Assembly (NCBI GenBank): GCA_951394405.1
Contig: OX596339.1
Coordinates: 3,906,001 to 3,970,000 of the forward strand
From: Coprinellus micaceus
Taxonomy: Eukaryota; Basidiomycota; Agaricomycetes; Agaricales; Psathyrellaceae
Direction: 5' to 3'
DNA: 64,000 nucleotides
The translations under genes and the position numbers were made by a program. Within the stretch, counting starts at the first letter, position 1, and each line of letters starts with the position of its first letter. The notes beneath the pieces are model-generated. The model ran no database searches, was not told the origin of the DNA, and saw nothing but the letters and a program-made list of their open reading frames with translations. Shown piece by piece: positions 11,211 through 19,959 of the stretch.

Positions 11211-12640
11211 ATGGTGTATCAAAGTCTCCGAGGCATTTTGCTTGCATTGTCGGCGATTACACTTCAAGCGAACGCCCTCACTCCTGAGTGGATGACAGCC
11301 GCCCAAAGTCGAGGTCAGCTTGTCACGCAGTGCACGGTTCCAGGGACTGTCGGGATGACCTTCGTTAGTGCTTATCCCTCTGGCGCGGTATTGGTGTTCG
11401 CGATAAACTAATTTATACCCCGTGTTATCTAGGATGATGGTCCTTATATGTACACGTTAGTCGAGGGTTCTTTCTCGCGGCTAACATGGTGGTAAACTGG
11501 TCGAGATAGAAATGAAATTGTAGACCTCCTGAAGGCGTATAACGCCACTGCAACGTTCTTCTTCGGTGTGTGCTTGCTTTATGCCCTTGCCGTCCAGGTT
11601 CACTAACACAAAGTCTAACTAGATGGAAACAACTGTACGCACCGATGGTGAAGTTGTGCGCCAAGGACGACTGAATTCTCGTAGACGATTGCATATACAA
11701 CGAAGTCGCTGCGAGCCGGGTGAAGTATGCCTACGACAGCGGTATGCACCTTGCGTCGCATACATGGAGCCATGGTGATCTGGCGGGCATGGATCCTCCT
11801 ACTAGTAAGTCTGTCCTTCGAGAAGCCCTCTCACCCGGGATTGGTCTGACACTTACGCCTGAATCCGTTCAGTTCACGACGAGATGTATCGAATGGAACG
11901 TGAGTGAAGTCGGTTCGATGGAACCCGACCTATCCACCTAACCCTTCGTGTGGGATTTGTACGACAGAGGCTCTATTGAAAATCGTGGGGGCCTCTCCGG
12001 CGTTCATGCGTCCACGTAGGCCGTCCATCTTCCAATATTCTACACCCGGCGCAAGGGCTAACACTGAGCTCCTCAGCATACGGCTCGTACAATCAGTACG
12101 TTCTCGATGCGGCCTACCTGCGTGGGCAGGCCGTCGTTCTATGGGACTTGGAGTGCGTCATCCCTCCTACGTTCCTCTCGGAAACGGAGGTGTAGCTAAT
12201 CTCCCCGTCTTAGCTCCGGAGATTCCACCGGATCGACACCTACGAGCTCAATTCGGAGTTACGAGGACAGAATTAGCAAGCGCCCAAGTACGATTCTGGC
12301 GCTGAACCATGATACGGGCGGTAAGCATCCATAAATTGGTTACAGCGGTCGCTCACTCAGCTTTGTTGACAGAGTCGACAGCGTAAGTCAACAGCTCGGA
12401 CCTCTTGGTCTGTGAACTCAGTTTAACCCCGATTCGCAGACGCCAATTGGTACCCGACGTCCTCCCCAAGCTCAAGGCTGCTGGGTATCGAATTGTTGAT
12501 GTCGCGACCTGCCTGGGCCAGGAAAAGTACCAAGAAGTCAGGGATCCCTCTCCGCGAGATGTAAGTCACGCAATTGGAACTTTCCGATGCAGACTCGGAC
12601 GGTCTGACTGTTGTTCCACTAGCCAACTTGGCACTGTTGA
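11211..12640 (+). CDS. CE4 chitin/polysaccharide deacetylase, secreted (copy D)
   Basis: Twelve exons give 256 residues: 11211-11363, 11433-11455, 11510-11565, 11623-11634, 11685-11804, 11873-11899, 11968-12015, 12077-12152, 12214-12320, 12373-12382, 12440-12560 and 12623-12640. A signal peptide (MVYQSLRGILLALSAITLQA) is visible. Motifs are MTF-DDGPY, SHTWSHGDL, RPPYGSYN, WDLDSGDS and ILALNHD, with Asp in place of the usual Glu after the histidine. It ends PTWHC. It has the most introns of the array, including a 10-nt micro-exon (12373-12382). It carries both alternative motif-5 introns, one shared with the fragment at 1-410 and one with copy A. Confidence 0.83.
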
Positions 12641-13082
12641 TGGGATACTGTCGCCCCACGATGATTTGTTTTCATACCGCAGTAAAGAGACTCCAGTACC
12701 TTGTATTACTGGTACCTCTGACCATGGATTTATTTGGCACGGCCAGCGCGACGCGACGCGTGCGTGACAGTCAGCCAGTACACGTGCGTCGTGACATCAC
12801 GCGTCGATGTCACAGGATGAAACCCGCACGGGCGCCTGTTCATTTCTTTCTTCCTTTCCCCATCGTTCCTCTCCAGGACACTCAGCATCCTGGCTCAGTC
12901 GTAATCCGGCTCCAAGTTCCTTCAACAAGGGGCGTCTATACCTCATGAAACCAAGTTGGTGGGTGGCAATTACCCACAAGGTCAGCCAATACCTAGTGGT
13001 GGCCAGTGCGCTTCTCCACTCACGCGGGACGTCCTGAGAACGTTCTAGGAAACCGATTCGAACACCTCACGCACTTCTAGAA
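12641..13082. other. Intergenic spacer upstream of second F-box copy
   Basis: Contains GTGACATCACGCG at about 12791, matching the block upstream of the first F-box pseudogene. No gene was seen. Confidence 0.55.
12792..12799. promoter_or_regulatory. Degenerate CRE-like site, partner of 844-851
   Basis: TGACATCA, one base away from the TGACGTCA palindrome, at an equivalent distance from the paralogous F-box start. It is best read as shared ancestry of the two upstream regions. Confidence 0.3.
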
Positions 13083-14874
13083 ATGTCTCTTGAATCGCCT
13101 CTCTTCTATTACCTGGGCACGGACAATTTTCCGTCCTGTGAGGAGGTCGCCCCCATCAATAATTTCGTCCAGAGCGAACAAACGAAGCTACGCAGTCCGG
13201 ATGCCGAGACCGAAGCCATCGGGCGAGGCACTGGACGGGCACCTAGGTAACAGGACGACGTTATATCAAGGCGAGCTCTCCGACAGGCGCTTATCGATCG
13301 TCACCCTTCCTTGTTTTCTCCGGTTCGTTCCCTTCCTGCCGACGTTCTATCCCGGGTCTTTATGACTATTCGACCCACTCACGCGGAATGGCGAGAATTG
13401 ATACAGCAGGGTGAAAAGACTCACCCCGTAGTCGCCCTCAGCCATGTTTGCGCTCAATGGCGCGCTCTATCACTCGATTTCCCCCTCCTTTGGACCGACA
13501 TGCCTTTCAGCTCGTTACCTGCATATGATCCAAACACGAGTCTCATCCCGGGCGAACGCGGAGAGTCCCTACCTCATTTTATCGAATCCATGGCGTCGAT
13601 GACGGACATGGTAACAGCCTTTGTCTCCCGGTCGGGCGACTGCCCAGTCACAATCCGTCTCTCTGCCGAGGACCCTCACGTTTGGAAGGACAACATCTCG
13701 TGGTCACAGGCGGTTCACCCATTCACCGACGTTCTTCGAAAGCCACGGTGGAAGGACGTCAAGTTCGACCTTCTTTTTTTTCGCAGTTCCTCAGCTCTGG
13801 CTCGCCTACTCCCGGTTCCGCAGCACAATCATGCAACGATTCAAAGACCGAACCTGTATGTCAATGGCAATGGAACAATGTCCGGAACTCACCTCCTTCT
13901 CGGCGGCGCATCTCCCCAACGCCTCTCCCGCCTAGACCTCGGCATCCCCGGTCAGGATATTTGCGCTCTGTCGTTGGACTGGACGTTGCTAACGGATCTA
14001 TCGATGGGGCCTACCTGGGACAAAGATATCTGTAGCTGGCACGTATTTAGTATGGAATCTGCTCTGACAGCTGAGGAAGCGTTGTCAGTGCTCAAGCGCT
14101 GCCCTTCTCTCGTTCGATGCGCTATCCGCCTCCACGCCGCCTCCGCCTTGGATGTATTCAACAACCCTCGGGCCGGTCACGGTTGAGCTTTCAGGTGCAG
14201 CCACCCTTCAGTATTTGAAGTCGCTCGAAACACGGGCCGATCCTGCACCCGCATCTCTGGCTACCTGCCTCATCATGCCCTCACTACGACGCCTGTCGAC
14301 CATTTACGAGATTCCCCACATGCACGGGACAGAAAACGAGGTTGAGAACGCCCTCGCTCGGTGGGTTCGGACCTACGGGTCGCAGCTCTGGACGTTTCCT
14401 TCGACTATGGGGCCTTGACTCAGTCGGCTTTGGAGTTCTGTCTGGAGGGCCTACCCAACGTGACGTCGCTTAATATGGTCCTTTCCATGTTCTACCACAG
14501 CGAGAGGGGGCACGTAGGCGTCCATCTTCCAGTCTTCTACGCCCGGCGCAAGGGCTAACACTGAAGACCTTGCACCCTGTATATGTCCCAAGATCGAGAC
14601 GCTTACAGTAGTCATGGGTCCAGTTGAAGGGTATGAACATGCGGGGGACTGGGTGGAATTCATTGCTGCTCGACGCAATCCTAGTATTGCACGCTCGACT
14701 TCATCATCGGTTTCGTGGCTCAAGGAAGCCTCTGTGAGGTTCCATCCGGAGGTGAACATTGATTGGGATTGGAGGATGGATGAATTGAGGCAGCGGAAGA
14801 TTAGCCGAGGCGGCCTAATGATGAACGGGCGACGGTACGAAGACCGTCACCCTGACTTCCGCAATTTCGGATAG
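13083..14874 (+). pseudogene. F-box protein pseudogene (paralog of 1113-2914)
   Basis: The N-terminus aligns with the copy at 1113 (MSLESPLFYYLGT), but its frame ends at a TAG (13246-13248) before the F-box. The F-box core (LPADVLSRVFMTIRP, then SHVCAQWRALSL) is in the frame running 13311-14186. The leucine-rich C-terminal half is then spread over further frames (14152-14418, 14361-14558, 14614-14874), so at least three more frameshifts are needed. The ending, NGRRYEDR followed by a short tail, matches the end of the paralog. It is multiply broken and unlikely to be functional. Confidence 0.8.
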
Positions 14875-15009
14875 GAGGGGACAAGGGTGAGGTGTATACT
14901 AGACACTCGTGGTATTATCTATTTTACGCAAATGGTTCGGGATAGCCACTGGGGTAAACATCCTATATAGGCGGTTTTGGTCGTGACTTCCTCAAGGACC
15001 AGGATCGCA

Positions 15010-15545
15010 CTACAGCGTTGCAAGAATGTCGATGAAATGATTGATAAAACCTTTCAGGGTGATGGATTTGAGCTGATTGAATGAAAGGTTGCAGAAATCG
15101 ACAGCCAAATCCCTTCTTCCCAATCCGCCGAGAACAAGGGATTGGAGAAGTGGGAACTCTGCCCTGTCGAAGCCCTGATTGGGCCACTCAGTCACCGTCT
15201 CCGTCCCCGATGATAAGATCGACATTGAACGCAGGGATGTCCACAGACCCATGGTGGTCGAGCCCCACCCGTGGTTGACCAAATCTAGAATCTCCTGGTA
15301 CGAGCGGTTGAGGCGTAATTCAAAGTGTTCGATTCTTCCGACATTATCGTGCAGGTATTTGATGATGTCGAGTGGGAGGGAGTCGGCGGACTCTGGGTCG
15401 CAGATGATGTGCAACATGGGGTGGAAGTCCTCAATCCTGGGGGCCTGAGATGGTCTTTGGATCGTTGCAACGCGGCTCTCCATTGGTTGTCACTCGCCAT
15501 CATGAAGATCGCATCCTTTGCGAAGAGGCAATCATTGAGGATCAT
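15010..15545 (-). pseudogene. F-box family fragment (related to 17046-19244)
   Basis: On the minus strand, NDCLFAKDAIFMMA aligns with NDPLF-KDAVLMVA of the copy at 17046. After a frame change near 15480 it continues as an LRR-like stretch (FELRLNRSYQEILDLVNHGW, then LGGLGRRDL and LKSITLKGF). The F-box itself and the extreme C-terminus are missing, so this is a truncated, frameshifted remnant. Confidence 0.6.
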
Positions 15546-15949
15546 GTTACCCCGTTGCGAACATACACGACACTATGTTAGACCTCGATGGGTCCGGTTC
15601 GGACTGCTGAGCGGTGTGGAGTGGGTTTAAGAGTAGTTCTGGGGGTAGGTCACGGCCGGGAGGTGAAAGGGCTCTTCTTCAGCTCCTCCTTTCAACAAGG
15701 AAGACTTCGTTAACCCTCTGCTTCTCTGTGAGCCTGGCCTTTGCCTCTGCGATAGAGCTCGATAGCTGTGAAAGCTTAGGTAGACTATTGAAGTCTGATC
15801 GACGCCACGCACCTGGTGGTTTGTATGTTCTTGTTTAGTCTCGGCGTTTAAATTTCGGAACCTTCTCCCGCTCGTACCTTCCGGTCGAAAAATTCGTTAA
15901 ATTGATCTTCCTGCATGAAAAATCAACAGCTTTGAACCAATCACAAAAA

Positions 15950-16048
15950 GGGCCTCACTGGGAGTTGAACCCAGGACCTTGAGGGGGTTGAAGGTCCCGT
16001 TAGGGACCTTCAACCGCCGGAGCGCCTCGAGCCAGGATTCATTGGCGC
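15950..16048 (-). pseudogene. tRNA-like sequence with B box and internal hairpin
   Basis: Read on the minus strand, it ends with variable loop AGGTC, a 5-bp T stem CTGGG/CCCAG around TTCAACT (good B box), then TGAGGCC and a run of T, as a Pol III terminator would look. An A-box-like TGGCTCGAG lies upstream. The acceptor arm does not pair, and a perfect 13-bp hairpin sits where the anticodon arm should be. It is probably a tRNA pseudogene or the head of a SINE. Confidence 0.4.
15986..16015. repeat. Perfect 13-bp inverted repeat, 4-nt loop
   Basis: GGTTGAAGGTCCC and its exact complement are separated by GTTA. It lies inside the tRNA-like sequence. Confidence 0.8.
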
Positions 16049-16180
16049 AGCAGGGCGCCAACAATGTCACGGATCCTCGTTGGTTTTGCAACAATCTCCG
16101 TGAGCACAACCAAAACCTCTTTAGTGTGTCACGAAACCCGATTACCTCCCTACAACATAAACCTCGTTAGGGTCAAAAGG

Positions 16181-16190
16181 TATATAAGTA
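16181..16190 (+). promoter_or_regulatory. TATA-like box (TATATAAGTA)
   Basis: Good TATA consensus followed by a CT-rich stretch. The same TATAAGTAGC context recurs at 16567. No downstream gene was confirmed. Confidence 0.3.
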
Positions 16191-16344
16191 GCCAGGGGTC
16201 CCATCCCAAACCTCCATCCTTCCCTCCCCCTTTGTGGCCGCTGACCCTGAGGCATGCCTGATTAGTATGGGTCGACGAGAAACAGGGCCGTCGGTTTCTT
16301 GCCCCAGGGACGGCATGTCAATACGAGTCAAGCTACAACCCCTT

Positions 16345-16371
16345 GTCTCTCTCTCTCTATATATATATATA
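16345..16371. repeat. (CT)n(TA)n microsatellite
   Basis: A compound dinucleotide tract, CT repeats passing directly into TA repeats. Confidence 0.9.
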
Positions 16372-16493
16372 GTCGTAGCGTAGAATAGAATTCGAGGCGG
16401 GGCTTGGTGGGGGAAGGCTCCAGGACGCGCTAGGGAAATCAAAAACTCTGTATAGCGCGTTCCGGCGGGGCGCCTCCCATTAAGCGCCCGGGG

Positions 16494-16549
16494 ATCTCAG
16501 GGACCCAAACGAGGAATCATGCTACTAGACCATAAGGCCGATACTGGTG
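16494..16549 (-). pseudogene. 5' half of a tRNA-Pro (UGG)-like sequence
   Basis: On the minus strand, GGCCTTATGGTCTAG starts a sequence that follows eukaryotic tRNA-Pro through the D arm (A box TGGTCTAG...ATGATTC) to an anticodon loop TTTGGGT. The 3' anticodon strand and T arm are missing. It ends at a TAAGCGCCC word. Truncated tRNA or tRNA-derived element. Confidence 0.45.
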
Positions 16550-16565
16550 CCAGGAGACTGGAGAC

Positions 16566-16575
16566 CATATAAGTA
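16566..16575 (+). promoter_or_regulatory. TATA-like box (CATATAAGTA)
   Basis: Lies 80 bp before an ATG at 16646 in a good context. No complete gene could be modelled behind it. Confidence 0.25.
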
Positions 16576-17721
16576 GCGGCAGGCCTCCCAGGTCGCTAGC
16601 AAGGTCGAGGGATTGCTCAGGCTCTCCCTTCTACCACCACCCACCATGTTCACCATATCGCGCTACCCGGCGAGCGCATACTCCGCCGCATGCGCTTCAA
16701 GCCTGACGCTGTTCGATTCCAGGAACAGGTTGGTCCTCTTTCTTTGGGGGGGGTGCAATGTCTCGTATAGCTGTGTCGAACACTTCGCCCTGCACTGGCA
16801 ATCGTCTCTCGTCTTCTCTCAGTATTTGTGGCCCTTCGTCCTTACCTGTCTCCAGCTATCTAAAGGCTATTCATGTTGCAGCCTGAATCCGGGGCCAGTT
16901 GTGCTACGGGTGCGACGGCCGAGTGCTCTTGAATGTTGGCTTCGGCCATACATACACCAAACGTGGAGGTCAGCATGCCACCTGAGCCCTTTGTTGCAAT
17001 CCTCTTTCATCTCCATCCTTAGGCCCAGACCCCTCTCTCCTCAGCATGCGGAGAAACGATGCTCTCCCTCACCTCAACGACGAGATTTTCGACTTGTCGG
17101 TATCCACCGCGTCCAGCTAACATCGATCCGACAATACACTCGTCCAGGAGATAGAACTCAAGTTCGGGGAACAGGGAGTTGGCTGCGAGTTCCCGCTTGA
17201 AATTGTAGCCCAATTCCTCGAGATCCCTCGACTCTTGTACAAAGATGCCGCCGATAGGGTCTTCCAAATGACCCAATTCCGGCAGGTGTGCTCGCGCTGG
17301 AACAATATCGCCTCGAATGACCCCCTCTTCTAGAAGGACGCCGTGCTCATGGTCGCCAATAAGTGTCAGTACGAGTCCACCTTGACGCTTCTCCACCAAC
17401 GAATGCTGCAGCATCCCGAACTCGCCCTCGACCCTCACGACATATGCAAGCCCGACTCCTCCCATCTTCTCCCCGATTCGGTAGTCAAGTTTATTCATCG
17501 TAGCGTCGGGAGGCTGTCGCACTTCGAACTCCGTCCTGGACGGTTGTACTACGACATCCTAAACCAGGTGTATCGAGGGTGGGGCGTCGACAATTACCCA
17601 ATGAACCCGTAGGGTTCTCTTCGGTCGCTCGAGATCGTTTCCCCTGGGACAGAATCCTATCCCTACGCCACAAATGTTCCTCTCACGACTTCGATGTCCC
17701 ACCCCTGAGATCAGTCACATC

Positions 17722-18565
17722 AGGGGAGGTCAGACCTAGTGTTGCCGCAAGGCGAGGTCGAGGGACCTTGAGGCTGATGGTGGGGTCACCTCGAGGGACC
17801 TTGGAGGTACCTTGAGGTAGTTCTCACGGGGCTTGCCTTGTATAGGCTGACCGCCGACAGCACTCAAACCCGCGCTGGCACTGCTGCTAGGGGCTTTAGG
17901 AAACTAAAAACTTCGGGGCGAGGTGAAGAGTGGTTGCGGTCAACTATTTTTCCCATCTACCCAACCATCCAGGACGCTGTGTGCAGGGGAAAGAGGAAAG
18001 AGCTCTCGCGACGCTGAAATCAATCCTTGATCAATCCGGAGTTGCTTTGCTTCACACCAAAACGGGCAGACCGCCTTCAGCGCCCGGGCGATGGGAAAGT
18101 TCTGGGAGCGACCTTGAGGGACCTTGAGGTCGTCCCTAAGGGGATGGACCGACCTCAAGGGACCTTGGCCTCAAGGGACCTTGGCCTCAAGGTGCCTCAC
18201 CTTGCGGCAACACTAGTCAGACCTCGGTTTTTGAAGTCGGTTCTAATGTCGGTTCTCGTTGTCGGTTCTTGTAGGTTTTGTCTCGAAAACCGGCTCCGCA
18301 GTCGGTTTTCCGCACCAGAACCGACCGCAGAGGTGTCTCCCCAGGTCCCATGCTCCCCTCTGATAACTGTCTGAACACACAGATACTCTTGAATACATGT
18401 ATAGACAGCATGTGTGGAATTTTATCCCACATTTTCTAGAGGGAAGTCGCGCTATGGGCAAAACCGACTCGAGGGTCGGTTTTGATGGACCATGTCGGTT
18501 CTGTCGAAACCGGTGCAAGAACCGACACGAGAACCGACGTCAAAAACCGATGTCTGACCTCCCCT
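17722..18565. mobile_element. MITE-like element with long terminal inverted repeats (outer)
   Basis: The ends are inverted copies: AGGGGAGGTCAGAC at 17722-17735 and its complement at 18552-18565. After removal of the inner element the similarity continues inward (TCGGTTTTTGA, GTCGGTTCT and further GTCGGTTCT repeats) for more than 40 bp on each side. There is no transposase gene. Without the inner insertion it is about 360 bp. A 2-bp AT target duplication fits the flanks and would restore the F-box reading frame, but this is tentative. The superfamily is not assigned. Confidence 0.75.
17737..18215. mobile_element. hAT-like non-autonomous element (nested), 479 bp
   Basis: The termini TAGTGTTGCCGCAAGG (17737-17752) and CCTTGCGGCAACACTA (18200-18215) are perfect 16-bp inverted repeats. 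The flanks carry an exact 8-bp direct repeat GTCAGACC at 17729-17736 and 18216-18223. Eight-base target duplications and a YAGTGTTG-type end are features of hAT transposons. The interior has subterminal GACCTTGAGG repeats in both orientations and no coding capacity. Confidence 0.85.
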
Positions 18566-19244
18566 ATTAGGAGGACTGGGGAAGCGGGACCTACCACGGA
18601 ATGGATCACTCTCCCATTTGGGCAGCTCACATCCGTCACCCTCCGAGGATTCGTCAACCCATTCTTCGACTACTTCGCCGTTCTGCACGAGTGTACTCGC
18701 CTTCAGTACCTATCGATCGAGATTACCAACGACATCGATTCGCACGGGAACTATGGTCCTCAGCGGAACAAATTTCGTCCTTTCCCTCAAGCACTTGAAA
18801 ATTGAAGATAACACGCATCGTCCCCCGAACGACACCACCATGTTCGTCTTGGACTTGTTCACCAGCCTGGTTTTGGCCATCGTTATGTCAATGGCTGGGC
18901 CCCTCACCTGCGAGATTATCCTCAGGGGAGGAAACCACCCTTTTCACGACCGAGTATTCGCAGCCCTCATCCCGATTTTATCAACACTTCGTTCCCTCAC
19001 CATCGCGGCGCCGGCTCTATCATGCGCATTTCTTAACGACACCACTTCGGAGCACCTTCCCTCCCTTCGAACAATCCACCTCACAAGCCTTCACCCCGCA
19101 AGTAGTGATGCACAGTCCAACTTCTCGAAGTGGATTGAATCACTTTGGAGGCGACCCTCAAGTTGGAAGAGGCGTCTACGTGCGGTTAGCTTTACTTGGA
19201 TGGTTGGGGTTGCTCAGTGTCTCGAGATTGGTCGAAGACTATAG

Positions 19245-19959
19245 ACTCGCATTCCGTCCCTTCCTATTTATTGCACGGCGCAACTCACCGTAGAGGGCGA
19301 AACCCAGGATGTGCGACGCCCTAACCCTTGGGTCTGTCTGTATACCACCTGGTGAGCCGCAACTCCGTATGGTGATATTGCGTATAGAGATAAGCGCCGG
19401 TGATCAAGAGGAAAGGCACCCGCCATGGCGCCTGGTAGCGCGGATCGCGTGTGTAAACCATGCGAGAAACGGAAGCAAAATTGGGGGTCAAGGGAGTTCG
19501 AGGTCTCGAGGGGTTTCAGCCCAGACTATGCGTTCCTTTCTCCGATAACTCTTCGTTTGTACCAACTTGTATGCCTCGCAAGTATCTGCTCACTTCTTAC
19601 CATCCTGATCGAGTCCTTGGGTGTTGGAGCCTTGTAGGACTTCAAGTACACCCTCGATTCTGCATGTCAAGGGCGCCGGACGCGCCAATCACTGGAACGG
19701 CTTGTCAGACTTCGGTCAAGGTATGACACTGGGTGCGAATACTGTTGCGAAATAACGTAAGATCGGAAACCTTCCTTGCTTTGTGCCTCGCGGAGATCTG
19801 ACGCGACCATCGGCGGCGGGGACCTTCGACGGTGTCTATGGCACCCAGCTTCCCCTGGACCTTGGGAAGGGTTGACCGACTATAAGACCTGGGAGCGCGA
19901 AGGCCACTGCCTCGGTGACCCTTGCCCCAATCCCCTTAGTCGTTCCTCTCCTCGTCAAA
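19245..19959. other. Intergenic spacer
   Basis: Contains TAAGCGCC at 19391. No gene was recognised. It includes the upstream region of the DUF6534 gene at 19960. Confidence 0.55.

Larger units (their letters stand above)
15546..17045. other. Intergenic region with tRNA-like sequences, TATA boxes and a microsatellite
   Basis: Holds two tRNA-like sequences on the minus strand (15950-16048, 16494-16549), TATA-like boxes at 16181 and 16566, a (CT)n(TA)n tract and a TAAGCGCCC word at 16481. A short start after the second TATA box (MFTISRYPASAYS at 16646) could begin a small gene, but no convincing full model was found. Confidence 0.5.
17046..19244 (+). pseudogene. F-box protein pseudogene interrupted by nested elements
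   Basis: Pieces in order: an F-box region (PLEIVAQFLEIPRLL, then VCSRWNNIASNDPLF), an in-frame TAG where Trp is expected before KDAVLMVA, an LRR-like segment (FELRPGRLYYDILN), then an inserted element from about 17721 to 18566, then continuing F-box sequence (LPFGQLTSVTLRGF to about 18800) and a frameshift into the last part (VLSLKHLKIED to the stop at 19244). Without the insert the flanks would read LRSVTLGGLGKRDL, matching LQSLVLGGLGRRDL of the minus-strand relative at 15010. This shows that the insertion split a once continuous gene. Confidence 0.75.

Noticed and set aside
16613..17200. Open frame of 195 codons on the plus strand
   Set aside because: Low-similarity Ser/Leu/Arg composition, and it runs into the F-box pseudogene start in another frame.
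17758..18200. Direct and inverted GACCTTGAGG repeats considered as a CRISPR-like or satellite array
   Set aside because: Spacing is irregular, copies face both ways, and they lie inside the ends of the hAT-like element, where subterminal transposase-binding repeats are expected.
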